A DNA stretch of 64,000 nt from Membranipora membranacea (lineage: Eukaryota > Bryozoa > Gymnolaemata > Cheilostomatida > Membraniporidae), in assembly GCA_914767715.1 (NCBI GenBank), contig OU612071.1, positions 22,379,681 to 22,443,680 of the forward strand. Reading direction: 5' to 3'. The number at the start of each line of letters is the position of its first letter. Within the stretch, counting starts at the first letter, position 1. Of the stretch, positions 35,295 to 47,389 are shown piece after piece. The notes under the pieces are model-generated. The model did not search any database. It was not told the origin of the DNA and saw nothing but the letters and a program-made list of their open reading frames with translations. Made by a program: the position numbers and the translations under genes.

Positions 35295-37813
35295 GAGAAG
35301 AATGTGAGAACCGCAGTGCCAGCCAGGGAATTGGGGCGGAAGATCAAAAGAACAAAATTAGAGCAGCTGGTGAGGGAAGACAAGTTTTGGATGGAGCAGT
35401 ATGAATTTCAGGTCAAGATTAATGATCCCTTCCTTGCCACCATCACGACAATGTGTGATAAGGTAAGGCAAATATCCATATAGCCGCTTGTTTTTTTGCA
35501 AAGTGTGTTGTTATTGCGTTGACTCCCTTAATAACATGTACACAAAATATTGAATAATTTTTTTCCTGAATACAGTAGATAAAAATATGTTCGGAAGATG
35601 TCCTTTAATGTAATTTTTGCATCTGAGCGTATCCCCAATATGATCAGGACCTTTATTGACTATTGACATAGCTTACATCAACAAGTATCAAATCAGCTAG
35701 CTCATCCATTTGTTAAGTTGTTGATTGTACCATTGTCACTGTGTGATTTTGTATGTGAAAGTGGTTTCCAGAACTTGGCCAAGCACCTGGAAATTTCAAT
35801 CTTGATTTTGCTGTTACAAATTTCTGATCAATTCTTTTTCAGACTGTTTTCTACGGTGATGTTCAGCTCGTGCCTCCCTCACCAGGATCTCCTGTAAAGA
35901 AAACTCGATCAACTGCACCTACTACAACTTCTGCACTCTCTATCTCTCCAGCACCTGCTACAACTCTGTCTATTTCTACTGCACCTACTATGCCTACTAC
36001 TGCGCCCTCTACATATACAGAGCATTATATTTTGATTACTGGAAACATCTTACTCGTGATTGGGATGGTTGTTCGATGGCTTGGATTGAAAGCTCGGGTT
36101 TCACTCCTTGAAACAGATGGTGAGTGATTGTTACACTTACTATTTTTATGTAACTATAGATAAATGTCATTATGTGTACTTTGTGTTGCGAAAATTAAGC
36201 CTCAGCCATATAGATTGATGGAAGATATTATCATGCTTCCGAAAACCTCTCTTGTCACATTCTTTGTATGATGATGGCTGCGAAGTATTCTTGTATCTGC
36301 TTGTAAAGAGCCTTTGCAATGACATGAAGTTTTTACCTCCGCCCAAGATATTGCTACCGACCTCTGTTTTGGAAGATATTAATAGAGCATTAGCTGTGTA
36401 ACCGTTAAAAAATTTCTCATTTTAGCTGCGGGTGAAGCTCATGTATCTCTTATTCTGGAAGATGACCCATTGGCAATTGTTAAGGTTAGAGCCTCCGTTC
36501 TTGAGCTGCCGGATATGCAGATCTCCAATGATAACATTGTAAGTATTATTCATATCCCAGTAGGCCTATTCAGATTGCCTCATCAGCCTCTCGCTCGCCT
36601 GCTTAATTGAGAAAAAAACTGGATTGAGGATTTTTCAAAGAAGCCTGTCATCCGGTCGATGTTCACGTGCAAATTCTCTCCAAATCTGTTGAAATGATCT
36701 GTCATAGTCGCAATTCTACTGGATTGTATGCATGTACAGCTAGTACTGACGTTTGTGTCCAGATCAACAAACACCCCATCCTTAATGTGCCGTTTGAATT
36801 CTGCTTGAAAGACCTACATAGCACTGTCATCGGCATTGCTTTCACCCCAATAATCCTTGGTGTATTTTTAGATGAAAGATTTACAGCAGAAGAAGCGAAA
36901 TCTTATGCTAAAACCAACCAGTCACACATTCGTTTACCAGCTGTACCTGCACATTCAGGAGTTTTTTAAGAAGAAGGGCACGTCATTTTCTTTCACCCTG
37001 CCAATAACGTCGGTACCAGTAGGAATGGAGGACATGCTCAACTTTAAGGGCATGTTCCCACAGCTAACACACTTTGATAAAATGATGCCAAAACAATGGA
37101 AAATAAAACTGATCGATAATAAACTGGTTTTTTTAACTCAACTGAGCATAACACCTAATCTTCTTAAAATGAGCATCACTGTTAAAGTTTCTAAATCAAC
37201 TCTTGGTACTGCTTCTTCAATACCTGAAAATTACGATATCTTATGTATGGAAAAATTTATTGCCTTAACTAATTAACTATCGATTTCATTGTGATTGTTA
37301 AATTGTATTATTTCCTTCTTTTTTTCTTGACATTTTTCATACTGTACTAGCGCTTCTCATTATTCATAAGTTGTCATGCAAATCATGTCCTAGTCAACAT
37401 GTTGTCAGTTAATGTACTCCTCTTCTTCTTGCCTTGTATTAATATGTCAACTCAAATTATCATGGTTACCTGCATCATGGTGCTTTTAAAAACAAAAGAT
37501 ATATTTTCCTTGCCCATGTTCATGTCAAAATTTCTTTGAACAGATTTATGACACAAGAATATACTTAAAAGATGTGAAAAATTCTTACATGATTGATTGT
37601 ATTGCTAGCACTAAATGTAAAAGTTGTGAGACAAAGGAAACCGATATACATACTCTGCTTTTAAAAATAGTAAAGTTGCCTTGCATGCAGAAATATGGTC
37701 AGGAAATGTTTGATATAAATGCACATGTGTCGCAAACAACAGTCTTTATCCAGGCAGTAAGATATTTGGGGTGTCTTGAGCAGACCTTAGGGGCAGGGGC
37801 ATCTTGCAAGTAA
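35295..37813 (+). CDS. probable 3' exons (Ser/Thr/Pro stalk plus one hydrophobic segment)
   Basis: Four exons join in phase: 35295-35462, 35843-36119, 36426-36538 and 37544-37813 (stop). The first is a charged helix (REDKFWMEQYEFQVKIND). The second is rich in Ser, Thr, Pro and Ala, then has a ~21-residue hydrophobic run (YILITGNILLVIGMVV) that could span a membrane. The last has Cys-rich KCKSCETKET. No start codon is available: an in-frame TAG lies just upstream of 35295, so an upstream exon is required. The RAG1-like exon 14 would be the natural partner, but it ends in phase 1 and this exon begins in phase 0. Either a small exon was missed, or a base is wrong, or these are two genes. Function unknown. 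Confidence 0.5.
36624..37276 (+). pseudogene. coding-looking insert in the last intron, one frameshift
   Basis: Frame 1 (about 36636-36890) includes INKHPILNVPFEFCLKDL and GVFLDERFTAEEAKSY. A second frame continues from about 36885 with TFVYQLYLHIQEFFKKKG, FSFTLPITSVPVGMEDML and KGMFPQLTHFDK to a stop at 37276. Neither fits the phase of the neighbouring exons, so this is probably an inserted single-exon sequence broken once near 36870-36900. I do not recognise the protein. An alternative terminal exon with an unseen splice is possible. Confidence 0.45.
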
Positions 37814-37894
37814 CTCCTGTGTAAAATTTTCATCAACATTATATAACTGCATTATCTGATTCTTTGAGTGAGTGTCAACTAGATTATATTTCAG

Positions 37895-37936
37895 TCCTAG
37901 TCCTAAGCAAGGAGTAACAGTTACTCCTTGGTCCTA
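37895..37936. repeat. CAAGGAGTAA/TTACTCCTTG hairpin
   Basis: A perfect 10-bp stem (37908-37917 and 37921-37930) with a 3-bp loop is extended imperfectly by CCTA/TAGG-type flanks. It shares its arm with 23343-23424. Confidence 0.6.
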
Positions 37937-37989
37937 GCAAGGATGCATCTCTAAAGATTTGATGCATATCCCTATGATCGGATTGGTAA

Positions 37990-38310
37990 TTGACATGTGA
38001 ATCGTGTGTTCCGAGCCGATATGGCTACAGTAGATAAGATTGTGAAAGCTACATGCTGCCTCCACAACTACCTACTATGTACCGATAATGCTGGGTATTT
38101 ACCAACAGCATTTTGAGACTCATATGCTGACAACAAACTGAAAGAGGGTGACTGGCATAATATTGTCAACCAATATGAAAACCCAGCCCTAGATGCTCCA
38201 TCGCGCCTAGGCACAAGAAACTATACACATGACGCCGAAGATCAGAGGGATCACTTGTGTAAATATGTAAATTCCGCTGAGGGAGCTGTCAGTATATCAT
38301 TATCATCATA
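37990..38310 (+). pseudogene. PIF/Harbinger nuclease C-terminal fragment
   Basis: One frame reads MATVDKIVKATCCLHNYLL, then AGYLPTAF-stop-DSYADNKL, KEGDWHNIV, LGTRNYTHDAEDQRDHL and YVNSAEGAV. These match the conserved tail of Harbinger DDE nucleases: the VDKIV..C.LHN helix carrying the region of the final acidic residue, a GEW-like block, and A..IRD.L..YF.. before the end. A TGA at about 38116 replaces a residue in the PGF.D block. The N-terminal catalytic half is absent nearby. It faces the MADF-BESS gene tail to tail, the usual two-gene layout of such elements. Confidence 0.7.
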
Positions 38311-38440
38311 TATTTTATCACTTGGGCAAAATTTAGCTGCTGGATTGAATTGCTTTTTTTGTGCTTATATAGAAAATACAATGATGTGCAAAATAAGCAT
38401 TTGACTAGTGTTAAAGTTTATTTTTTTAAATCTGTGAACA

Positions 38441-38658
38441 AAGAACGTATTCTGACTGAGACTGAGTATTAAATCTACTGGTATTAGAAGTAAAAAATAA
38501 TCCTGGTAATAATATTACAAATCGAGTGTTTGCGAAGATAAATTGTGAGATCAAGTAGTAAGTAAAAAGAACGTATTCTGACTGAGACTGAGTATTAGAA
38601 GTAAAAAATTATCCTGATAATAATATTAAATATCGAGTGTTTGTGAAGATAAATTGTG
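38441..38658. repeat. 126-bp tandem duplication
   Basis: AAGAACGTATTCTGACTGAG starts copies at 38441 and 38567. The second is shorter by an internal deletion of about 17 bp and some changes. Confidence 0.85.
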
Positions 38659-38672
38659 TAAGTAAGAAAAAA

Positions 38673-41423
38673 TCAAAGATTTTGATAAGTATGCTGCGAG
38701 CTTGTTGGGGTCGAAACCTGAGGGGGAGGAGGAGGCATTGAATCGGTATAAAGTTGATGAGAGCTTGATGGGGTTCCAAAATTACCAGTATAATTTAAGT
38801 TTTGGTAAAATGAGTTCTGCTGTGCTGGTGCGTTCTGACGCCGGAGAATATCAGCATATTTACCCAGCATCTCCTGCTGAAATAGCAGCTGATTATCAGT
38901 ATTCAGCTTTTTAACTTTGATTAGCATGGATTTAAAGAAGCTGACGTTGTCATCAACTTCTTCGTTTGTGTCAGAATGCCTGATGGCCTTCAGTAACTCC
39001 ATCAGCACAGGATCTGCGGTCGAAGTCTGGAAAAAATATCAAGAGCACTGTTGTTATCCTATGGGGTGTACAGTACTCACAGGAGGAAAAGCTAGCAAAA
39101 TTTTTTCCAAGCTCATAATATGAGCTTGGACAACATTTTGCTACATTATGGGGCTACATAATATTATTATGTAGCCCCTTAACTAGCGTCACCAAACTCA
39201 AGTTTATATCATTACTTTTCAACAAAATGATAAATTTGCATCCAGGCCAGCAGTAGAAAGCCAACTGTTACACCAAGGAGTTTATATAATCTTGTTATAA
39301 TATCAAGATAATATAATACAATACAATATAATACAATAATATCCTCTTTTTGATAGGGTTGTTTAAAGTATCAGGAAACAATGCACCAGGATCTTACCGT
39401 AGTTTTCCGTTTCTTTCCTGTAACAATACACTCCGATGAAGTTTGGTCAATCGTATTACTGGCACCTGTAAAAAAACCGTCATTTTTAATAATCTGGCCT
39501 GGAATACACCAAAATTATGACTATACATGGGTGAAGCAACAGCATCAAATTATCAGCTGTTTCCACACAGCTCTATAGCAGCTCCTCGCCTATAGCCAGC
39601 AAGATTATAACAAAATCAACTCCTGCTGACTCCCGTTTTCGTCTCTTCAGTCAAAACAAGTAAAGAATCAGATCAATTTTTTGTGAGAGAAGAGTTTGAG
39701 TCATGAGTAAACTATTCATTCCAAGTCAAGTAAAATCCTTCTTTCAAGAGAACTGGTAGGCTTAGTGAGGTTGAGGTTTGACAGCTCTTGTACAAAAAGT
39801 CTATATCGAAATTCCCTTTTCAAGAAATAGCTGGGACAGCAGGTTTTTGTTTGGAAAATATAATACATGCCATTGCCAACACATCAGGAGGTAGTAACAA
39901 AGCCCATATATTCATTTGATTAACTATGAGCTGCCTGTTGGAGTTTTGTTAGCTATAGATTTCAAATGCTTCAACAACTCAAGCGCCATCAAAAATAGCT
40001 AACGATGATGGTAGGACATGCAGAAATTGTTTTGAGGGTTTTCTGTGTTATATTGTAAATCATGTGTAAATGAAGAAATAAAGTCTAACTGTCTAAGCAA
40101 CAAAGCCACCATATGCACAAGGCTTCTCCTAGCTAACGCCTTTACTTACCTATTTCTTTGATATTCTTGTTCTCGCCAAGTAGTTCCTTGTCCGACTCAT
40201 TGCCCGTGCCAATGTCTAAAATAAAATTCCAGAACAGGTGAGGTGGTGTTAGTCAATTGCATGAAAAATTCACATACATCTTACAATAATTTTAGTAAAG
40301 CCTGTATCTGTGAAACTTAAAATCAGCGATTAGACCAGGGTGAACATGACGTTGGTGTTCAACATTAGCAGGGGTGTCATAAAAAAAAACTAAAGGCTCA
40401 CAATTTAGAATCATAATCACTTCCATCTTACGCAGGAAATTCAGTGAAACTACATGTGTATATACCTGACAGGCACTACCTAAGCTTGAGCCTATAAATT
40501 GATCTGGGTGTTTTAACTTTGAGAGCCATGCACGGCAAGTAAGTTTATCAATGTTGGTACAATTGGAAATTGGTTAATACGTGACTCGTAGAGGAATAGA
40601 GCTGAGACACCAACAAACTTCCACACTGATATTTATTCCATATCATACAAACTCCTAAGATTTTGTGACCTGGCATATTGTAGGCCTACTAGTATGGTAC
40701 TAAGTGGAAATGAAACACGGAAAATTGGTACAACTTTACTCCAATTTATGTCCAAATCACAAGGTATATCAGGTATGCTTTGCTGTAAAATTTTCCTATC
40801 AGAAAACAATTCTCACCATTATTTGAACATCTCTTCTTGTCATGCCGTGGTGTTTCCTGGATAACTGGTGTTGTTGGGGATGCTGCTCCTGTTGATGATG
40901 TTGCTGTAGTTGCTGTAGCTTTTCTAGTAAGCGATTTCTTAATACATTGTTTTAAGATGGGGTATAAAAACATTGTTTCTTTGTGGAATGTGCTTATATC
41001 CTTCTCTGTTTGCACGTTTGCATGTTTAGATTTGAGATGTCTGAGGAGAGAGGATCGTCTGTTCTCATACACAGATTTGCAGACCTCTGAAGGTTTCCCC
41101 ACAGCCCTGGCCACCTCTTCCCAGGCTGCCTTCCTAGCTGCAAGTTTTCTAGTGTTGCCTGTGTCCAGATAGATGACTTCCCTCGTACTCACTTCACTCA
41201 TAATCGAGTCCCTGATGACATCAGGGATATTCTCAAATGGTGTACCTGGTCTTCGTGTAATAATCTCATTGTTAGTACTAGTAATATTGTCTAGTGCTAC
41301 CACTGGTCCTGGTGAAGTAATCTCAGTGATACTAATATTGGCTGATGCAACTGGACCTGGTGTAGTATATTCCCTGCTACCAGCAATATTGTCTGCCTCC
41401 ACTGTAGTATTTGCAGATGCCAT
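38673..41423 (-). CDS. MADF-BESS protein of a Harbinger-type element
   Basis: Four exons on minus join in phase: 41423-40817, 40215-40150, 39465-39398 and 39026-38673, giving 364 residues. The first exon holds a Thr/Pro-rich leader and a MADF (Myb/SANT-like DNA-binding) domain, residues about 65-165, with ARKAAWEEVARAVGKP, KSVYENRRSSLLRHLKS and a tail helix FLYPILKQCIKKS. The last exon starts with a BESS motif (NVSFFKSMLIKVKKLN then LFQQEML), which mediates protein contacts, and ends in a Gln/Ser/Pro-rich tail. PIF/Harbinger elements carry a Myb/SANT- or MADF-type partner that brings the nuclease to DNA and the nucleus. Here the nuclease is a broken remnant just downstream in opposite orientation, yet this gene has no stops or shifts. 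It could be domesticated or recently stranded. An untranslated 5' exon upstream is possible. Confidence 0.85.
39108..39178. repeat. two adjacent perfect-stem palindromes
   Basis: CCAAGCTCAT/ATGAGCTTGG with a 3-bp loop (39108-39130), and GGGGCTACATAAT/ATTATGTAGCCCC with a 3-bp loop (39150-39178). Both lie in the third intron of the MADF-BESS gene. Confidence 0.8.
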
Positions 41424-41704
41424 GAGTGTATCAATAAGTAGTAAGATGAGTTGGTGATATCAATGTTTTGACTTTGAATGCTGGAGATTGTCTGAACTGC
41501 CATGGTCCTGTAAACGTATTAAATACTGTATATGTATGTTACTGTAGCAACATAATGCTCTAGTCTCTAATCCTGAGTAAGCCCCGCCCATTGTAAATGG
41601 TAATGCAACTCCCCATACTACACTAAGCATGTTACGACACCACTTACGGCAGTGATTACAGCATGCTGTGTGGCATGTGCTCTTGCTGGCACAGCATGCT
41701 GTGG

Positions 41705-41811
41705 ACCAGCGTCGGCGCAGGTTGGCAAGACATGTTGGATTCGAGCTGGTAGCAACGGACCAGTATCGGCGCAGGTTGGCAAGACATGTTGGATACCAGC
41801 TGGTGGTCTCG
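41705..41811. repeat. 54-bp unit repeated twice
   Basis: Copies start at 41705 and 41759 and share GGCGCAGGTTGGCAAGACAT and AGCTGGT. It is upstream of the MADF-BESS start and may be a promoter-proximal repeat or chance. Confidence 0.75.
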
Positions 41812-44789
41812 GAGAGGCCTGGGACTTGTTCTATGCATGGCATTGTAGCCTTATATCACTAAATATATTACCGCTTTGTTTGGGTCCTGTTTAAACACAC
41901 CCACAACTAGAAATGTCAGGATCCACTGGTTAAGGATACTGCATAGGTGTACTTTATTTTGTAATGTTATTTTCTTGCCGTTGGCGGTTGCAGAAATAAT
42001 TTTCTGGACTGACAAAGCTTAGCTAACACTTAAATTATAATGTATTTTACCATCTATTAGTATGGCTCCAGCATGAGAACAGTTTATTCCTCACTATTTT
42101 CAATGGTACACAGAAGTCTAGGCTGAGTGTAAAAATGGTTGTCAATGCGAGGTCGATGTAATTTGCAGACCAAAGTAGCATTTATCTCCCCTAGCTGATT
42201 GATTGTATTCGAGAATTATCTAAACTCAGACACCAGACAACCAAATGAGAAATCAGCATCCCTATTTTATTCCTGTGAACCAGTATCCCATCCAAGAAAT
42301 TTGAAATAGGCAAATATGTGGCCATTGATTGAATCAACTGCTTCTGGCACCACTTGCCACTCAACACAAAAAGTGGTGGTCATGGAAGGATTCCAGCTGA
42401 GTCTTTACACTCTCAGGCTAAATGCTCTAAGCATGGCAGAAGCCTGCTACAGCAGACCCACTCAGACCTGCCCTGCCCTGACTCCCTCCTCTACAGGCCT
42501 TATGAGTAACATAATAAATAAATATTTATAACAAATAAATGAACTATTCAATTTTAATATTGGATAGAGACAGTTAACAATATCCCTGTTATATCCTTCC
42601 CTGAGAAGGATATAAAACTTATATTAAACTTCTTGAAGAGGTTGCTAAAAATCCCTTTTTGGCAACCTCTTCCACCGGTCCATATGGCATACAATTGGCA
42701 ACAGTGTTCAGCCTCTTCTGGTAACCTCTTTCCAACTCAGTTTAGACAACTAATTGCCCGCTGGGAAGTGAAGAAGGTCAGAAGGGCCTGGTTGGTAGGA
42801 GTGTGAAGAGGGTTTAGTGTTGACTGCTCCTTGTCACAGTGTTTCCAAAATTATATTGGTGTCGGCCATGATGTTTGTTCGTTTGCTCCAGTACCTCAAA
42901 ACCCAGCTGCATGTCATTCACCCATTGTTGGCTTGGATTGTGTAGAGAACGTGTTCATGTTTGAAGCCTAAATAACTCAGGTACGCTGCCTGTGTAACAA
43001 ATTAGACCATATAGATGTGTGACTGGTTTTGATGTTTCTGTCTGAATGTTGTTTGATCCTGGTTTAATTTGGCAGCAATGTACCAGAGATAATCAGACTA
43101 CAGGCAGACTTAAATCGCTCTGTCGCTTTAGACATACATGACAAGATGGCTGAGCTCTATATCTGGTTGTGCATCACCTTGCACGCTGGGTTGGTCTGGG
43201 GGACCCTGAAAGTCTCCTGCTGGCGTCACACTGCCGCACCCAACTCGTTGAAGTTTTAAAATTTTGTTTTTGTTGTTAATTATTATGTGATAAGTGTAAT
43301 TTGCCCCATTCTAGCTAGTGTTTCACAGAGTGTGACTTTGTAATACAGTTAAAAATGAATGCAATTGGTTTAAATAAGTTGAAAACTAGACCTCATGACA
43401 AGCTGTGTTATGAGGTATTGAAGTAGACCCTTTCAATAATCGCTCATTATATCGGAAAGCCTGGGTGTAAGGTAACATCAGGGTTTTTGAGCAATATTCG
43501 TTATTTTTATGTATATGGAACTGTCAAAGTGAAACCACGAAAAATGTGTTAATATCCTTCGACTTTTTGCTTTGAGTTAATCTCTATTTAATCTCTAATT
43601 ACTCAGGAGCTATTGTGGATTTCAACTCATTTCCAAAGTTTCTAATGCTAGGCATATAAGCAAAATGTATGTCTATGACATCACACCAATGAAATAAACC
43701 TAGTTCATTGATCAAACCCCCTGCGCAAGGTCCTCGAGGGAGCGTCTGCAAGTCCTTACTTGGATAAGTTACAACTTCAGTCCTGATTGATAAATTGAGC
43801 TGTTCTTGGGCTCATTTTGAAGCTTACAAGCCGGAGCAGTTCCTCTGATTATTTAAATGTTTATTTCATGCATGCTCTTATATAAGATTTGTAATCACAG
43901 TTAACAAGAAAATCACAGTATTTTGATTGCTTCCGAGCCCTGTCTAGGTTTTCATCAGTAGGATACTGTCGGCTAGGTTTTGCCTATGTGATATCTCCCA
44001 AACCGTTTCTCTGCATGGATATCCAAGTGGATGGTTTGAGTTTTCCATCTCATCTTAGAAATTTTTGCATTTTTGAATATATGATATGGGAGGGTGTTGT
44101 TGTTACTTATGGCGTGAGAAACAGGGGCTTTGGCGGTGGTGGTGGTCTGAGTAGCCAGATTGGTCAGGACTAGATCTAGCGTATTGCCATGTCTGTGAGT
44201 TGATCCTCAGACATTTTGTTCTAAGTCAGAGGAATCTACAAGGTTAAGCAAAGATTTGTGTAATGCAGGATCTTGGAGAATGGTTACTCCAGTCAATATC
44301 TCGAAGATTGAAGTTGCCGACAATTAGATTGTTACAAGAAGGCTGACATGAAATTAGCAGAAAAAAGAGTGGGAAAACTGAGTTGATTTCCCTCCAAATG
44401 AACAGAGCCTGAAGCTAGTAAAATTATAAAGGTATGGTGTGGCTTTGGGGTATAGGCCTACATTAGATAGGGTAGAATAGGCTCAGATATAACTGATTAC
44501 TTCAATCATACTATAGATATTTTGAAGCTGCACAAATCTCCAGCATGGTTTTTATGTTGAGATCAACAACATAAGTCTTTTGTTTTCAACTTACTTGTCA
44601 GTGGTTGGTTTTTGGCTTTTGTCATCGTCAGAATGTTACATAATCTTGTCTTTCATTCATTACACTAAAGATTATTAATACTTTGATTACACTATAGCAA
44701 ATATTATTGACTACTGTGTCAGATGTCAACAGTGTTGTTCAAATAGCATAACAATTAAACTGTGAATGTCTGTTTTCTCCTATACACAG
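41812..44789. other. intergenic, nothing firm
   Basis: A short stem GAAGAGGTTGC/GCAACCTCTTCC lies near 42633-42672. No gene or element recognised. Confidence 0.4.
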
Positions 44790-44918
44790 TGATGAAAGCC
44801 CACAGAGAAGAACATGACAGGAGAGCCAGGCATAGGTGGATTTTTTCATCCAGCAGTCATTGATGGTTGCGTGTTTAACAGGATGTGTACGAAGAAACAC
44901 ATCGCTGTAGGACAGCAG
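44790..44918 (+). CDS. candidate first coding exon of an unknown gene
   Basis: Acceptor TACACAG and donor CAG|GTAGG enclose a frame with ATG at 44814 that gives 35 codons, including GIGGFFHPAVIDGCVF and KKHIAVGQQ, ending in phase 0. A possible next exon is 54699-54753. No domain recognised; splice signals only. Confidence 0.3.
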
Positions 44919-46645
44919 GTAGGAAAAACTATTGTTATTATTCTCATACCTAAAATATGTTAAACAAAACAGCTCAAGGCTGACTCTTTTGGGGGAGGGG
45001 GGTGCATAGCACTGAATTTGAATTCATTTCGCAGCTATTCTCACCTGTACTTTTTTGGAGAAGTAGTAACACCATTATCTAGACCAAATTATAAGGTAGC
45101 TTGATGCTCAGCATCAGGCCACCCACTAATATGAGTGAGACAGCTAGCTGTCACCTGGTGATGACCACAGCTGTCAACTAGTGGTGTCTAACATCAGCAG
45201 CTAGGTAGAATTATGGCTGATTGGGTACTAACTAAACTGTCGTACTTGTTTGTTTGCTGTCGATACCGTAGATGAATCTTGCTGCTGTAGAAGTCTAAAA
45301 TCCATGTTCACAAGTTTTGAGAACTGTTTGACTAGTATTTCAACTAAGACAAACCATTTTGATATTTGTAGATTGCAGTAGGCCTACTTGAAGGTACACT
45401 GAAGATTTGGGTCTGATATCCATAGTTGAGAACTTAGAACATGTGACTGACTGCAGGCTATACCTACAGATAATTCCATAGTATGACTCATCTTCACTGA
45501 ACTGTGAGTTTGATTTCAGTTCAAATATTGAGATGTAGTTGAGTAATTTCATAGTATTTCCCTAACATTGTCACCATCAGTATTAGACCAGTGCTTGATT
45601 GTTAGCAGCGAGTTATTATTTAGGATGTAATATTTTGATCAACTAGAATGTTCCTCATGCTGCATATCCTCGAATTACCAGCTATATTTACCCTAGACTG
45701 TCTATGCTTATTGAACTAGATTTACAGCGCTTTGTTCGGTGCTAGGCAGGTGCTATTGTACCATATTAGTCAGACGGTTAGGCAAGTACGGAATTTTCCC
45801 TGTTAGAATTTCTCAAGCTGATCAAAGTGGTGATCATTTACCTTACAAGATGTTGGATGGAGGGATTTATTGCTATCACTGACAATAAATCCGTGAAATT
45901 CGGTGTATACACTGGCAGAAGACAATACATAGAAAAATCAGGTCTCTGTGGTACAAATCAAACAAGAATATTGTTTAGTGTGTGAGTCAGATGTCATAAA
46001 ATCAGTCTCGACCCCAGGCAACTCGGTACTTAAAGTGGAGTGTGGGCAAGGGGGTGCACGGGGTTAATCATGTGTAGTGACAGGCAAGACCATTGGCTGA
46101 TCAGTGTAATTAGAGGCGGAGACTGGCCGGTTGAAGTTACATGGTTTTACATGTCAAGCACTTGATATTTTTCTCAAGTGGTCAAGTGTCTTATATAAGA
46201 AATTGTGATTTGCAGACACCTATAAATAAAGTTGGATAGCAGCGTATGATATAGCTATTGTTATGTTGGCTCATCACACCTGGGATTATAGGATTTTATT
46301 ACAACGGCCAATTTCAATCATGACAACGGTATCTAGGCAACCTCTGACTCATCAATCATAGACTTCAAAATTGACCAATAAGAGCCCGTATAATTTGAAG
46401 CGGATGATTTGAAATCATTGGGACTGGGCAGTTTTGATGTATTTTCACCACTTTCCAATGTGATTTTTGGAATAAAACTTTATTGGGCAAGAGTATCACA
46501 CAATTCCGCATTAGTACATCCGATTCCCATTAAAAAAATCACTACTGCTCCTCTTATTTCCGAAAAAGCCGGAGGAATTTGAATGCTGCTAACCCGATTT
46601 AAATTTGATATGGCAGGGTGATCGCTTTACATTGACTGGGCCTTA
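44919..46645. other. no gene recognised
   Basis: AT-rich sequence without a frame or repeat that I can support. Confidence 0.4.
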
Positions 46646-46649
46646 TATA

Positions 46650-47160
46650 CCCGTCAAGCCACTTTAATGGTGCGGTACCGTCCTGAAGAGCATTTATTTA
46701 GGAACTCATTTATGAAGTGGTCTTCATTGTGTATGTATCTGAGTGCGAGTGTCTTAGTTTGAGTGGTCATCAGAGCATCGACATCAGGGTGCTCGATACC
46801 TAGCTTAATAGCGCCTTTAACAAGTGCACATATGTGCTTCTTATCACTTGCATAGATTGATGTAAGTAAGTATTGAGAGTATTGTAGAGATACAATATAA
46901 CTTTTAAATAACATATTACAAAGAGGCTTGGAACTGAGGTACACAAAACTTTATACAATATACCTCATTTGCGAGGCTGTTGCCATCATTGATTGCACAT
47001 GTTCTTGAAAACGTAAATTTTCATCAACTGTGATGCCAAGATATCTCACTTTTTCACAATAGTAATATCGGTACCATTAAAAAACAGCTGCTGTAGTATT
47101 AGGTTTGACAAGCTGAGTTGAAAACATCATTATTTGTGTCGTAGTATAGGGTTTAAAGTG
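46650..47160 (-). mobile_element. LINE (CR1/L2-type) 3' coding remnant
   Basis: The minus strand reads MMFSTQLVKPN, a break, VRYLGITVDENLRFQEHVQS (about 47055-46995), a stop, FVYLSSKPLCNMLFKSYI, ICALVKGAIKLGI and FLNKCSSGRYR before the final stop at 46654. These are the post-catalytic and tail blocks of a CR1/L2 reverse transcriptase. At least one frameshift and one stop are present. Confidence 0.75.
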
Positions 47161-47384
47161 TTTGTAAAGGGAACAGGTTTCTTGGTATCATTTTTGAGCT
47201 TGAAATCAGATTAAGACAGCTATCACACTTGCATTTGCATGAAAAATAAGTCTTCAGGGTTACTTGGTCTGTTAGGTTTGGGGGTTATAAGTTGACATTA
47301 TTGAGTTGCCTACCCATGCACAGCACAACTAGTCAAGTCGATTTGTGATGAGCCTGTTGTTAGGGAAATACAGTAATATTAGTG

Positions 47385-47389
47385 ACTAT
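47385..47389. other. target-site duplication, left (ACTAT)
   Basis: ACTAT directly before the left LTR matches ACTAT at 52354-52358 after the right LTR. Confidence 0.95.

Noticed and set aside
36538-36890. Splicing exon 36426-36538 onto the frame at 36636
   Set aside because: The phase is wrong (0 against 1), whereas the exon at 37544 fits exactly.
40837-41457. Plus-strand frames of 94 and 111 codons
   Set aside because: Antisense shadows of the MADF exon.
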